Assembly: GCF_900066015.1 (NCBI RefSeq)
Contig: NZ_LN890655.1
Coordinates: 1,962,726-2,026,725 of the forward strand
DNA from: Candidatus Promineifilum breve
GTDB lineage: Bacteria; Chloroflexota; Anaerolineae; Promineifilales; Promineifilaceae
Direction: 5' to 3'
Length of the DNA: 64,000 bases
Positions 44,258 through 55,898 of this stretch are shown here, piece after piece. The notes beneath the pieces were generated by a model that had not been told where the DNA came from, ran no database searches, and saw only the letters and a list, made by a program, of their open reading frames with translations. Numbering within the stretch: position 1 is the stretch's first letter; every line of letters begins with the position of its first letter. Position numbers and translations under genes: made by a program.

Positions 44258-45520
44258 ATGGGAATAATGCTACCGCAAGCAAACCTAAGCCGGCAGGAAC
44301 TCAGCGTCGAGGAACTGCGGGCCAAGGTCGGCACGGGGATGGAGATCGCCGACGCCGAAGAGCACATGCTGCTGAGCATGGGGCCGCAACATCCCAGCAC
44401 CCACGGCGTGCTGCGCCTGCTGGTGGAACTGGACGGCGAGACGGTCGTCAACATGGCCCCCGACATCGGCTTCCTCCACACCGGCATCGAGAAGAACATG
44501 GAGTCCAAGACCTTCACCAAGGCGTTGGTGATGACCGACCGGATGGACTACCTGTCGCCGATGACCAACAACATGGTCTACATCATGGCCGTCGAGAAGC
44601 TGCTGGGCATCGAAATCACCCCGCGGGCACAGACCATTCGCCTGATATTGGCCGAGTTGTCGCGCCTGAGCAGTCATCTGGTGTGGCTGGGAACCCATGC
44701 CCTCGATCTGGCGGCTATGTCGGTCTTCCTCTATTGCTTCCGCGAGCGCGAATACATCCTCGACATTTACGAGATGGTCGCCGGGCAGCGCATGATGGTC
44801 AGCTATTTCCGGCCGGGCGGCCTGTGGCGCGACGTGCCCGATGAGTTCGAGCCGGCGGTGCGCAAGCTGCTGGACTTCATGCCGGCCAAGATCGCCGATT
44901 ACGAGGCGTTACTCGATAAAAACCCGATTTTCCTGGCGCGCACCAAGGACGTGGGCGCCATCTCCGGCGAGCAAGCCATCGCCTGGGGCCTTAGCGGGCC
45001 GAGTATGCGCGGCTCCGGCGTCGATTGGGACAACCGCCGCGACATGCCCTATGGCGGCTACGAAGCCTATGAGTTCGACGTGCCGGTGGAGCAGGAGGGC
45101 GACGTCTACGCCCGCTACCGCTGCCGGATGCGCGAGATGCGCGAATGTCTGCGCCTGCTCCGCCAGGGCCTCGACCGGCTGAAGCCCGGCCCGGTCAACA
45201 TCGACAATCACAAGATCGTGCCGCCGCCGCGGGCCGACCTCGGCCGCAGCATGGAGGCCGTCATCCACCACTTCAAGCTGTGGACGGAGGGCTTCAGCGC
45301 CCCCGTCGGCTACGTCTATCAGGTCATCGAATCGCCACGGGGCGAGATCGGCTGCTATTTGCGCGGCAACGGCGGCAACAAGCCGGCCCGCGTCCATTTT
45401 CGCGGCCCGTCCTACGTCAACCTGGCGTCGCTGCCGCTGATGTCGAAAAATCGCTTCATCGCCGACGTGGTGTCGATCATCGGTTCGATCGACATTGTCT
45501 TGGGTGAAATTGATAGATAG
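44258..45520 (+). CDS. nuoD: NADH-quinone oxidoreductase subunit D
   Basis: The 420-residue protein contains LLSMGPQHPSTHGVLRLLVE, the quinone-binding region with its conserved His; GFLHTGIEKNMESKTF; and the C-terminal GSIDIVLGEIDR. It forms the quinone pocket with subunit B. The ATG at 44258 has GGAG upstream. Length is in the usual range for the subunit. Downstream lies an inverted repeat, then nuoE. Confidence 0.95.
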   Translation: MGIMLPQANLSRQELSVEELRAKVGTGMEIADAEEHMLLSMGPQHPSTHGVLRLLVELDGETVVNMAPDIGFLHTGIEKNMESKTFTKALVMTDRMDYLSPMTNNMVYIMAVEKLLGIEITPRAQTIRLILAELSRLSSHLVWLGTHALDLAAMSVFLYCFREREYILDIYEMVAGQRMMVSYFRPGGLWRDVPDEFEPAVRKLLDFMPAKIADYEALLDKNPIFLARTKDVGAISGEQAIAWGLSGPSMRGSGVDWDNRRDMPYGGYEAYEFDVPVEQEGDVYARYRCRMREMRECLRLLRQGLDRLKPGPVNIDNHKIVPPPRADLGRSMEAVIHHFKLWTEGFSAPVGYVYQVIESPRGEIGCYLRGNGGNKPARVHFRGPSYVNLASLPLMSKNRFIADVVSIIGSIDIVLGEIDR

Positions 45521-45590
45521 TGGACAGTGGGTAGTGGATAGTTGACAGTTCAGAGTTACTGTCCACTATCCACTACCCACTATCCACTTC
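45517..45590. repeat. AGTGGAT-family inverted repeat between nuoD and nuoE
   Basis: TAGTGGACAGTGGG-type units (45517-45545) and their reverse complement ACTGTCCACTATCCAC (45558-45590) flank a short loop. The left arm runs over the nuoD stop. GGAG of nuoE follows within a few bases. Confidence 0.92.
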
Positions 45591-45604
45591 ACCGGAGAAG
45601 AGTT

Positions 45605-46162
45605 GTGCTAAGAGAAAAATACGCCAACGAAATCGACGCCTTGCTGACCCGTTTCCCGCAACGGAAATCGGCCGTGCTGCATCTGATGCACCTGGCCCAG
45701 AACGAATACGGCTACATGAGCGACGAGGCCATGCGCGAAGTGGCCGATATTCTCGATCTGGACCCGACCCACGTGCTGTCGCTGGCCGGCTTCTATTCGC
45801 TCTTCTACGAGGAGCCGACCGGCAAATACGTGCTGGAAATCTGCAACGACCTGGCCTGCGCCCTGCGCGGGGCGGATGAGTTCGTAGACATGGCCTCGCG
45901 CAAGCTCGACATTCCGGTGGAGGGCACGACCAACGACGGCCTGTTCACGCTCAAGAGTGTCATGTGCCTGGGGGCCTGCGACCGCGCGCCGATGCTGCAA
46001 TGCAACCTGAAGTTCTACGAGAACCTGGACGAAGCCAAATTTGTGGGGCTGATCGCTGAGCTACGGGCCAAGGCCGCCGGCGACAGCGAACCGTCCGTTG
46101 TCGAACGCATTATCGGCTATACCATAGAGGATCAGACCAACGCCAAGACGCAAAGCCGCTAA
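45605..46162 (+). CDS. nuoE: NADH-quinone oxidoreductase subunit E
   Basis: The 185-residue protein has the 2Fe-2S thioredoxin-like core: EICNDLACALRG near residue 80 (CxxxxC) and VMCLGACDRAPM near residue 122 (CxxxC). It belongs to the NADH-oxidising module. The GTG at 45605 is chosen because GGAGAAG stands seven bases before it. The last seven residues, NAKTQSR, are encoded by the CGCAAAG repeat that runs past the stop. Confidence 0.93.
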   Translation: MLREKYANEIDALLTRFPQRKSAVLHLMHLAQNEYGYMSDEAMREVADILDLDPTHVLSLAGFYSLFYEEPTGKYVLEICNDLACALRGADEFVDMASRKLDIPVEGTTNDGLFTLKSVMCLGACDRAPMLQCNLKFYENLDEAKFVGLIAELRAKAAGDSEPSVVERIIGYTIEDQTNAKTQSR

Positions 46163-46206
46163 GTTTTCTTGATCTTTGCGTCTTAGCGCCTTTGCGTTTT
46201 TCTTCA
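46139..46206. repeat. CGCAAAG inverted repeat overlapping the nuoE end
   Basis: CGCCAAGACGCAAAG (46141-46155) pairs with CTTTGCGTCTTAGCG (46174-46188) apart from one unpaired base in each arm. The left arm is the last coding segment of nuoE. A further CTTTGCG unit follows. Confidence 0.88.
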
Positions 46207-46218
46207 AGAGTAAAGAAT

Positions 46219-47484
46219 ATGGCATACGTACTGCTGCGAAACCGCGACATACCCGACCTCCACAAGCTGGACGTCTACCGCGACAACGGCGGCTATCAGG
46301 GGTTGAAGAATGCGCTGGCGATGACGCCGGCCGAGGTGATCGACGTGATGAAGGCGTCGAACCTGCGCGGCCGCGGCGGCGCGGGCTTCCCCACCGGGGC
46401 CAAGTGGAGCTTCATCCCCAAGAACGCGCCGGAGACCTACGTGCTGATCAACACCGACGAGTCGGAGACGGGCACGTTCAAGGATCGCGAGCTGATCGAG
46501 CGCAACCCGCATCAGGTCATCGAGGGGGCGCTCATCGCCTCCTATGCCGTCAATTCCAGGCTGGTCTTCAACTACATGCGCGGCGAGTACATGGATGCGG
46601 CCTACGCGTTCGAGGATGCGCTGCGCGAGTGCCGCGCGGCGGGCATCATCGGCCAGAATATTATGGGCAGCAACTACTCGGTGGAGTTCTATACCCACTA
46701 CGGCGCGGGGGCCTACATCTGCGGCGAAGAGACGGCGCTGATCGAGTCATTGGCCGGGAATCTGGGCCAGCCGTGGTCGAAGCCGCCCTTCCCGGCCGTC
46801 GAGGGCCTCTATCGCAAGCCGACCGTGGTCAACAACACCGAGACGCTGGCCAACGTGCCGCCCATCCTGGTCAATGGGCCGGACTGGTTCAAGACGATGG
46901 GCACGGCCGACAGCCCGGGCATGAAGATCGTCTGCGTCAGCGGCCACGTGGAAAAGCCGGGCAATTACGAAGTGCCTTTGGGCACGACCTACCGCCAATT
47001 GCTCGACATCGCCGGCGGTATGCGCGGCGGTAAGAAGTTCAAGGCCATCCTGCCCAGCGGCGGCTCCGGCCCGATTATCACCGAGAGCGCGCTCGACGCG
47101 GCCTGTAGCTATGAGGGGTTGACGCCGTTCCGCTCGGTCATGGGGTCGGCCTCGGTCATCGTCATGGACGAGACGACCGACATGGTCTGGGCGGCGCTGA
47201 AGATGATCCACTTCTTCCGCCATGAGTCGTGCGGCAAGTGTACGCCCTGCCGCGAGGGTACATTCTGGCTGGAGAAGGTGCTCCACCGCGTCTACCACGG
47301 CCACGGCACCGAGGGGGACATCAAACTGCTGGAGAGCATCGCCAACAACATGACCGGCAAGTGCCTGTGCGCCCTGGGCGAGTTCGCCACCAGCCCGGTG
47401 CTGTCTTCCATCGCCCACTTCCTGCCGGAGTATAAAGCGAAGGTGGCGGCGGGGGCGAAGAAGGTGGCGGTAGCGGCCGATTAG
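46219..47484 (+). CDS. nuoF: NADH-quinone oxidoreductase subunit F
   Basis: The 421-residue protein contains the NADH/FMN site LRGRGGAGFPTGAKWSFIPK, GAGAYICGEETALIESL, and the cluster motif ESCGKCTPCREGT with the later LCALGEFAT Cys. It oxidises NADH. The ATG at 46219 fits family length; the frame opens nine codons earlier without support. Downstream is an intruding Uma2 gene rather than nuoG. Confidence 0.95.
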   Translation: MAYVLLRNRDIPDLHKLDVYRDNGGYQGLKNALAMTPAEVIDVMKASNLRGRGGAGFPTGAKWSFIPKNAPETYVLINTDESETGTFKDRELIERNPHQVIEGALIASYAVNSRLVFNYMRGEYMDAAYAFEDALRECRAAGIIGQNIMGSNYSVEFYTHYGAGAYICGEETALIESLAGNLGQPWSKPPFPAVEGLYRKPTVVNNTETLANVPPILVNGPDWFKTMGTADSPGMKIVCVSGHVEKPGNYEVPLGTTYRQLLDIAGGMRGGKKFKAILPSGGSGPIITESALDAACSYEGLTPFRSVMGSASVIVMDETTDMVWAALKMIHFFRHESCGKCTPCREGTFWLEKVLHRVYHGHGTEGDIKLLESIANNMTGKCLCALGEFATSPVLSSIAHFLPEYKAKVAAGAKKVAVAAD

Positions 47485-47497
47485 GAAAGTAGACCAG

Positions 47498-47556
47498 TAA
47501 TTTTCAGGTCAGTATTCAGTAACCAGTTATCACGTCTGCAACGACCAACGACTAAC
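47498..47556. repeat. Degenerate CAGTA-type repeat remnant between nuoF and the Uma2 gene
   Basis: The segment contains GTAGACCAGTAA, CAGTATTCAGTAACC and ACGACCAACGACTAACAAC units, which look like decayed short tandem repeats. No clear long palindrome is visible. Confidence 0.45.
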
Positions 47557-47560
47557 AACA

Positions 47561-48160
47561 ATGGTAACGCGAGCGGCAACACCAACCATCATCGAGCGGC
47601 GCTGGACGGCGGCGGAGTATTTGCGGTTGCCCGAAGGGCCGCCTTATTATGAATTGGAAGACGGGGAGCTTATTGAGATGGTTCGACCGCGCGGAACACA
47701 TCAAAAAATCATCGGCCGGCTGTTCGCGCTATTGGATGAATTCATCGAACGTGGCAAGATTGGTGGAGTGTGGCCGGAAGTGGCCGTTCAGTTATCTCCC
47801 ACACGCATCTACATACCCGATTTGAGTTTTCTATTAACGGAAAACCTGAACCGCTTTGAAGAGGACGTCCTTATCCAGGGGCCGCCAGACCTGGTGGTGG
47901 AAGTTATTTCCCCATCGACAGCATCCCGCGACCGCTCACACAAGCTGCGTACCTATCGCGCGGCGGGTGTGCCCTGGTACTGGCTGGTGGAGAGCGACAC
48001 GCTGCTGATTACCGAGTATCGCCACACGCCCGACGGCTATCTGGTGAACCAGACGGCGGCGGCAACCGATGAATTCGCGCCGGCATTATTCCCCGGCCTG
48101 GCATTTCGCATGGCCGATTTGCTGGGGCCGACCGGCGCGGTGGAAGAAGTGCAAGAGTGA
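47561..48160 (+). CDS. Uma2 (DUF820)-family PD-(D/E)xK nuclease-like protein inside nuo
   Basis: The 199-residue protein contains WTAAEYLRLPEGPPYYELED, then YIPDLSFLLTENLNRF, then DLVVEVISPSTASRDRSHKL, then YRAAGVPWYWLVE. This is the Uma2 fold with the D...ExV/K active-site pattern. Uma2 proteins are abundant in cyanobacteria and Chloroflexota, with no firmly known role. It starts 76 bases after nuoF and stops three bases before nuoG, so it is part of the cluster. It has no obvious part in respiration. Confidence 0.85.
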   Translation: MVTRAATPTIIERRWTAAEYLRLPEGPPYYELEDGELIEMVRPRGTHQKIIGRLFALLDEFIERGKIGGVWPEVAVQLSPTRIYIPDLSFLLTENLNRFEEDVLIQGPPDLVVEVISPSTASRDRSHKLRTYRAAGVPWYWLVESDTLLITEYRHTPDGYLVNQTAAATDEFAPALFPGLAFRMADLLGPTGAVEEVQE

Positions 48161-48163
48161 TCT

Positions 48164-50752
48164 ATGAGTGACATGGTAACCTTGACGATTGACGGCGCGG
48201 AGATCTCCGTGCCCAAGGGAATGCTGGTCGTCGACGCGGCCAAGAAGATCGATATCGACATCCCGGTGTTCTGCTACCATCCCAAGCTGAACCCGGTCGG
48301 CATGTGCCGCATGTGTCTGGTGGAGATCGGCCTGCCGGTCATCGACCGGGCCACGGGGCAGAAAGTGCTGAACCCCGACGGCTCGGTGAAGCTGAACTTC
48401 GGCAAGGGGCTACAGACCGGCTGCACCGTCGTCGTCAGTGAGGGCATGGTCGTGCGCACGGCCACCGTGCCCGTCCAGGACGCCCGCGAGGACATCATCG
48501 AGTTCCTGCTGACCAGTCACCCGCTCGACTGCCCCGTCTGCGACAAGGGCGGCGAGTGCCCGCTGCAAAACCTGACCCTGGCCTACGGCCGCGACGAAAG
48601 CCGGATGGACTTCCGCGACAAGATGAAGCTGGCCAAGCACGTGCCGTTGGGCGAACTGATCGTCCTCGACCGCGAGCGCTGCATCCAATGCGCCCGTTGC
48701 ACCCGCTTCCAGGCCGAGATCGTCGATGACCCGGTCATCCATTTCCACAACCGCGGCCGGCGGCTGGAGATCGTCACCTTCAGCGACCCCGGCTTCGACA
48801 GCTATTGGAGCGGCAACACGACCGATATTTGCCCCGTGGGCGCGCTCACCTCGTCGGACTTCCGCTTCGAGGCTCGGCCGTGGGAACTGACGCCGGTTGC
48901 CAGCATCTGCCCCCACTGCCCCGTCGGCTGCAACACGACGATGAGCACCCGCCGCGAGGCCATCTCCGGCGGCCGTAACGTCATCAAGCGCATCATGCCC
49001 CGCCAGAACGAGGCCGTCAACGAGATCTGGATCTGCGACAAGGGGCGCTTCGTCCACCACTTCGCCGACGCGCCGGAGCGACTGACCCGGCCGCTGGTAC
49101 GGCGTGATAGTCGCCTGGAGCCGGTGTCGTGGGACGACGCGCTCGATTACGTGGCCGGCAAGCTGCAACAGCACAAGGGGGCCGCGGCCGGCATCGCCGG
49201 CGAACGGCTGAGCAACGAGGATTACTTCCAGTTCCAGCGCCTCTTCCGCCAGGGATTGGGCAGCGGCAACCTCGATCTGGCCGAGCGGCGACTGGCCGGC
49301 GGCGACGTGGTGGCCCAGGTGGGGCTGAGCCGCGGCAGCAACCTGCGAGACCTGAAGAAGGGCGACGTGATCCTGGTGGTGGCCGCCGATCTGCACGAGG
49401 AAGCGCCGGTGTGGTGGCTGCGCGTGAAGCAGGCCGCCGAGCGCGGCGCGACGCTGATCGTGCTGAATGCCCGCGCCACGCGGCTGGACAAATTCGCCCG
49501 CTATGCCCGGCATTACGCGCCGGGCGGGGCGCTGGCCGCGGCGCGCGAACTGCTGACGCTGGCCCACGTGGACACCGGCGCGCCCGAACCGGACAGCGCC
49601 GGGGCCGTGGCCGCCGCGCTGGTGGAAGCGGAAAATCTGGTCATCTTCTACGGCGCCGAGGGCCTGACCTACGACGAGAGCGACGCGCTGGCGCGGACGC
49701 TGGGCAATCTGCTGCTGCTGAAGCGGGGCGACGATGACACGGCCGCGTCCCACGCCGGGCGGCCCAATAACGGCCTGGTTCCCGTCTGGAGCCACGGCAA
49801 CACGCAGGGCGCGTGGGACATGGGCATCCACCCGGCGTTTGGCCCCGGCTATACGGCGGCGGCCAACCAGGGGCGCGGCGCGGCCGAGATTTACGCCGCC
49901 GCCGCCGAGGGGCGCGTCGAGGCGCTCTACGTCCTGGGCGCGGACCCGGTGGGCGACGGCCTGCTGCGCGCCAAGCCGGGCTTCCTCGTCGTCCAGGAGT
50001 TGTTCCTGACCGAGACGGCGGCGCTGGCCGACGTGGTGCTGCCCGCCCAGAGTTGGGCCGAGCGCGAAGGCACCTATACCAACGGCGAGCGGCGCGTGCA
50101 GCGCTTCTACCCGGCCATCGCCGCCATGGGCGAGGCGCGCCCCGACTGGCAAATCCTGGCCCAGATCGGCGAGCGGGTGGGGCTGGGCAAGCCGCCCTTC
50201 GCCGCCGCGCTGGTCTTCAAGGAGATCGCCGCCGTCGTGGCTCCCTATAAGGGGCTGGATTACCGGACGCTGGCCCACGTGGAAGCGCAATGGCCCATCG
50301 TTGGCGGCCCCGACCTGTATTTCGGCGGCACGGCCTATGCCAACCGGCAAGGGCTGGGGCAGCAGTGGGCAGCGGCGGCCGAGACGGGCGCGTTGCCCAG
50401 CTACGAGTTACCGCTCGACGGGCCGGCCGGGCGGAGTGGCGGCGGGCTGCGCGTGATGCGTATCCCCGCGCTCTATACGCCGGGCACGCTCATCGACCAT
50501 ACCGACCTGCTGAACCGGCGCATGGCGCGGCCGGCGCTCTATCTGAACCCGGCCGACGCGGGCTTGTATGCCGACGGCGAAGCCCTGACGGTGGCCGTGG
50601 GCGGCGAGAGTTTCGACGTGACGGCGACGATCAGCGACATGGCCCCGGCGGGCGTGGCGTTGCTGCGCGGTGTGCCCGGCGCGCACCCGCTGGGCATCGA
50701 GCCGGCTATCGTCAGTCGCCGGCCGGTGGCCGAGATGGCCGCGGCGGATTAA
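48164..50752 (+). CDS. nuoG: NADH-quinone oxidoreductase subunit G
   Basis: The 862-residue protein has an N-terminal 2Fe-2S domain (VFCYHPKLNPVGMCRMCLVE, with its later Cys), the His-Cys block HPLDCPVCDKGGECPLQ, a 4Fe-4S pair (CIQCARC and CPVGAL), and a molybdopterin-oxidoreductase-like domain starting CPHCPVGCN. It carries electrons from F to the peripheral arm. It begins three bases after the Uma2 stop, suggesting translational coupling with that gene. Confidence 0.94.
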   Translation: MSDMVTLTIDGAEISVPKGMLVVDAAKKIDIDIPVFCYHPKLNPVGMCRMCLVEIGLPVIDRATGQKVLNPDGSVKLNFGKGLQTGCTVVVSEGMVVRTATVPVQDAREDIIEFLLTSHPLDCPVCDKGGECPLQNLTLAYGRDESRMDFRDKMKLAKHVPLGELIVLDRERCIQCARCTRFQAEIVDDPVIHFHNRGRRLEIVTFSDPGFDSYWSGNTTDICPVGALTSSDFRFEARPWELTPVASICPHCPVGCNTTMSTRREAISGGRNVIKRIMPRQNEAVNEIWICDKGRFVHHFADAPERLTRPLVRRDSRLEPVSWDDALDYVAGKLQQHKGAAAGIAGERLSNEDYFQFQRLFRQGLGSGNLDLAERRLAGGDVVAQVGLSRGSNLRDLKKGDVILVVAADLHEEAPVWWLRVKQAAERGATLIVLNARATRLDKFARYARHYAPGGALAAARELLTLAHVDTGAPEPDSAGAVAAALVEAENLVIFYGAEGLTYDESDALARTLGNLLLLKRGDDDTAASHAGRPNNGLVPVWSHGNTQGAWDMGIHPAFGPGYTAAANQGRGAAEIYAAAAEGRVEALYVLGADPVGDGLLRAKPGFLVVQELFLTETAALADVVLPAQSWAEREGTYTNGERRVQRFYPAIAAMGEARPDWQILAQIGERVGLGKPPFAAALVFKEIAAVVAPYKGLDYRTLAHVEAQWPIVGGPDLYFGGTAYANRQGLGQQWAAAAETGALPSYELPLDGPAGRSGGGLRVMRIPALYTPGTLIDHTDLLNRRMARPALYLNPADAGLYADGEALTVAVGGESFDVTATISDMAPAGVALLRGVPGAHPLGIEPAIVSRRPVAEMAAAD

Positions 50753-50760
50753 GAAAATGA

Positions 50761-50855
50761 ATTAGCCACGGATTGACACGGATTCAACGGATTTTCACGG
50801 ATCAACGCATTCCGATCCTTGAAAATCCGTCATATCCGTGAAAATCCGTGTTTAA
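50761..50855. repeat. CACGGATT-family inverted repeat between nuoG and nuoH
   Basis: ACGGATT/CACGGAT units (50768-50802) and reverse-complement AATCCGT/ATCCGTG units (50823-50852) flank a short loop. GAGTGG before the nuoH ATG follows after about 20 bases. Related fragments lie at 17086 and 42641. Confidence 0.9.
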
Positions 50856-50879
50856 ATTATTAGTAGACAGGAGTGGCGT

Positions 50880-51983
50880 ATGACTCCAGGCGAGATCGCG
50901 ATTCGCGCCTTAATCATCGGCTTTATTATCAGCTTTGCCGTCATCACCGGCTTTGCCTACACCACGCTGCTGGAGCGCAAGGTGCTGGCCCGGCTACAGG
51001 CGCGCGTCGGCCCCAACCGGGCGGGCTATATCCCTGTGCCCTGGCGCGGCGGGGAGAAGCGCTTCCTGGGCGGCTTTCTGCAACCGGCGGCCGACGCCGT
51101 GAAGCTGTTCTTCAAGGAAGACCCCACCCCGGCCAAGGTCGATCGGGTCATCTATAACCTGGCCCCCATGCTGGCCGTCATCCCGGCTATCCTGATCCTG
51201 GCCGTCATTCCCTGGGCGCCGGCCTTTCGCCTCGGCCCGTGGCGCTTCACGCCCTATTTCGCCATCGCGCCGGGCATCAACGTCGGCGTGCTGTTCATCC
51301 TGGCCGTCACGTCCATCGGCGTCTATGGCGTGGTGTTGGCTGGGTGGGCGTCGAACAGCAAGTACGCTGTACTGGGCGGCATTCGCGCCTCGGCGCAGAT
51401 GATTAGCTACGAACTGGCGCTGGGCATTATCGTCCTCATCCCGATTATGATGGCGAACTCGATGGATTTGGGCCGCATCGTGGAGGCCCAGCGGCCGGTC
51501 TGGTTCATCTTTATCCAGCCGCTGGCGGCGCTGGTGTTCTACATCGCCGCGCTGGCCGAGTTGCAGCGCGCGCCGTTCGACCTGCTGGAGGCCGAGCAGG
51601 AGCTATCGGCCGGGTTCAACGTGGAGTATGCCGGGATGCGCTTCGGCATGTTCTTCATGGCCGAGTACATGAAGATGATCTCGCTCAGCGCTATTTTCGC
51701 CACGTTATTTTTGGGTGGCTTCGGCGGGCCGTTCGTCGACCGCTTCCCGTGGCTGGGCTTCATCTACATCATCGCCAAGATCATCGCCAGTCTGTTCGTG
51801 ATGATCTGGGTGCGGGCCTCGCTGCCGCGCCTCCGCTATGACCAATTGATGGGTTTCGGCTGGAAGGCGCTGCTGCCCATCGCCGTGCTCAATTTCCTGG
51901 TGACGGCCGTCGTCATCGTGATGTACGAGGAAGGTACACTGGCCCCGATTATCGAATCGGTGCGACTGTTCTTTACAGGCTAA
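50880..51983 (+). CDS. nuoH: NADH-quinone oxidoreductase subunit H
   Basis: The 367-residue protein has about eight membrane helices and family motifs VGPNRAGYIPVPWRGGEKRF, GWASNSKYAVLGGIRASAQM, and APFDLLEAEQELSAGFNVEY, with conserved charged loop residues. It forms the quinone channel with D and B. A GGAG upstream supports the ATG at 50880. Confidence 0.95.
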   Translation: MTPGEIAIRALIIGFIISFAVITGFAYTTLLERKVLARLQARVGPNRAGYIPVPWRGGEKRFLGGFLQPAADAVKLFFKEDPTPAKVDRVIYNLAPMLAVIPAILILAVIPWAPAFRLGPWRFTPYFAIAPGINVGVLFILAVTSIGVYGVVLAGWASNSKYAVLGGIRASAQMISYELALGIIVLIPIMMANSMDLGRIVEAQRPVWFIFIQPLAALVFYIAALAELQRAPFDLLEAEQELSAGFNVEYAGMRFGMFFMAEYMKMISLSAIFATLFLGGFGGPFVDRFPWLGFIYIIAKIIASLFVMIWVRASLPRLRYDQLMGFGWKALLPIAVLNFLVTAVVIVMYEEGTLAPIIESVRLFFTG

Positions 51984-51994
51984 CACGTGTGACG

Positions 51995-52057
51995 CGTTGC
52001 GAGCGACGAGAAACGAGCGAAGAACGCTCTGCATTCGTCATTCGTAATTCGTCATTA
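51995..52057. repeat. Repeat segment between nuoH and nuoI
   Basis: A GCGAGCGACGAGAAACGAGC stretch (51999-52018) is followed by an ATTCGTC/ATTCGTA half-array (52031-52057), the reverse complement of the GAATGAC family. AAGGAG of nuoI follows. Only one arm of the element is present. Confidence 0.75.
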
Positions 52058-52068
52058 AGGAGTCCCGC

Positions 52069-52569
52069 ATGATCGGTGAGATTCTCAAAGGCATGGGCAC
52101 GACGCTGAAGCATATGTTTCAGCCGCCGGTGACGATCCAATACCCGGAGGTGGAGCGGCCGGTGCGCAAGCGCTTCAAGGGCCGCCACGAACTGAAGCGG
52201 TATGATAACGGGCTGGAACGCTGCATCGGCTGTTCACTGTGCGCCGCGGCTTGCCCGGCCGACGCCATCTTCGTGGAGGCGGCCGAGAATACCGACGCCG
52301 AACGCTACTCGCCCGGCGAGCGCTACGCCCGCGTCTACGAGATCAACATGATGCGCTGCATCTTCTGCGGCTATTGCGAGGATGCCTGCCCCACCCAAGC
52401 CATTGTGCTGGAGCACGAATATGAACTGAGCTTCTACGACCGGGCCAGCTCGATCTATACCAAAGGGATGCTACTGGTCGATATCCCGATCAACGGCATC
52501 CCCACGCCCCAGGCCAGCGAGCCGGGCGTCTACACGCGGTCGATACCGGACATGGAAAACCCGAAATGA
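52069..52569 (+). CDS. nuoI: NADH-quinone oxidoreductase subunit I
   Basis: The 166-residue protein contains two ferredoxin motifs, [12 protein letters not shown] and [12 protein letters not shown], ligating two 4Fe-4S clusters (N6a and N6b). It passes electrons to subunit B. AAGGAG supports the ATG at 52069. Its TGA stop is overlapped by the following repeat. Confidence 0.95.
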   Translation: MIGEILKGMGTTLKHMFQPPVTIQYPEVERPVRKRFKGRHELKRYDNGLERCIGCSLCAAACPADAIFVEAAENTDAERYSPGERYARVYEINMMRCIFCGYCEDACPTQAIVLEHEYELSFYDRASSIYTKGMLLVDIPINGIPTPQASEPGVYTRSIPDMENPK

Positions 52570-52641
52570 ATTACGAATTACGAATTAGGAATTAGGAATT
52601 ACGAATTTCAATTCCTAATTCCTAATTCGTAATTCGTAATT
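52568..52641. repeat. AATTACG-family inverted repeat between nuoI and nuoJ
   Basis: AATTACG/AATTAGG heptamers (52568-52605) and AATTCCT/AATTCGT units (52610-52641) meet across a few bases. The array overlaps the nuoI stop and ends 16 bases before nuoJ. Confidence 0.92.
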
Positions 52642-52657
52642 GCCATAAGGCGGCTTT

Positions 52658-53185
52658 ATGATTCATCCGATACCCTTCATTTTTCTGGCGGCCGTCGCTG
52701 TCGGCGCCGCGTTGGGCATGTTGTTGAGCCGCAATGCCGTCCATAGCGCGCTCTATCTGGTGCTCAACTTTATGACGGTGGCCGTCTTCTATCTGGCCCT
52801 CAACGCGCCGTTCATCGCCCTGGTGCAGATCACGGTCTATGCCGGGGCTATCGTGGTGCTGTTCCTGTTCGTCATCATGCTGCTGGGAGCCGACCGCTTG
52901 CGCGGCGCGGCCGACGACGTGCGCGGCGGCGAACGCTACCACCGTTATACGGCCGTGGCTCTGGCCCTGGTGCTGGTGGGCGTCATCGGCTACCTGCTTC
53001 TGCAAAACGACCTGGGCGGGGTGGCCCTCAGCCCGACCATCGACGCCAGCCCGCAGGCATTGGGCATGGCCCTCTTCCAGGGCTACGTGCTGCCGTTCCA
53101 GGTGACGGGCGTATTGCTACTGGCGGCCATCGTCGGCGTCGTCATCTTCGGCCACACCAAGAAGGGAGGGAAAGAAAATGCCTAG
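52658..53185 (+). CDS. nuoJ: NADH-quinone oxidoreductase subunit J
   Basis: The 175-residue protein has about five membrane helices: [40 protein letters not shown], then [10 protein letters not shown], and a C-terminal [14 protein letters not shown]. The conserved V-x-Y-x-G-A-I segment is present. It belongs to the membrane arm. Its 3' end overlaps nuoK by eight bases and carries the nuoK ribosome-binding site. Confidence 0.93.
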   Translation: MIHPIPFIFLAAVAVGAALGMLLSRNAVHSALYLVLNFMTVAVFYLALNAPFIALVQITVYAGAIVVLFLFVIMLLGADRLRGAADDVRGGERYHRYTAVALALVLVGVIGYLLLQNDLGGVALSPTIDASPQALGMALFQGYVLPFQVTGVLLLAAIVGVVIFGHTKKGGKENA

Positions 53186-53489
53186 CGCGGTCACAATCAA
53201 CTGGTACATCGCCCTCAGCGGCATCCTGTTCGCCATCGGCGCGCTGGGCGTGCTGTTGCGGCGCAACGCCATCATTCTGTTCATGTCGGTCGAGTTGATG
53301 CTCAACAGCGCCAACCTGCTGTTCGTGGCCTTTGCCCGCCATCTGGGCCGGCTGGACGGGCAGGTGCTGGTCTTTTTCGTCATCACCGTGGCCGCGGCCG
53401 AGGTGGCCGTGGGCCTGGCGCTGATCGTCGCCATCTTCCGCACCAAGAAGAGCATCAATATTGATGAGATTAATCTGTTGAAAGGCTGA
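53178..53489 (+). CDS. nuoK: NADH-quinone oxidoreductase subunit K
   Basis: The 103-residue protein has three helices, including [16 protein letters not shown]-type residues seen as [20 protein letters not shown] with the conserved Glu, and [20 protein letters not shown] with the second membrane Glu. It is part of the proton-moving membrane arm. GGAGGGAAAG upstream lies inside nuoJ. Confidence 0.94.
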   Translation: MPSAVTINWYIALSGILFAIGALGVLLRRNAIILFMSVELMLNSANLLFVAFARHLGRLDGQVLVFFVITVAAAEVAVGLALIVAIFRTKKSINIDEINLLKG

Positions 53490-53491
53490 AA

Positions 53492-53561
53492 GAGACCACA
53501 GACCACGGACAGCAGACCGCACGACCGCTGTCCGTCGTCTGCCGTCCGCGGTCTGTGGTCG
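53492..53561. repeat. GACCACAG-family inverted repeat between nuoK and nuoL
   Basis: GACCACAGACCACGGACAGC (53494-53513) pairs with GTCCGCGGTCTGTGGTC (53544-53560). Related to the CAGTGGT element at 44171-44240. A CGGAG site for nuoL follows. Confidence 0.88.
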
Positions 53562-53573
53562 TTCGGAGCATTT

Positions 53574-55895
<2,322 letters not shown>

Positions 55896-55898
<3 letters not shown>

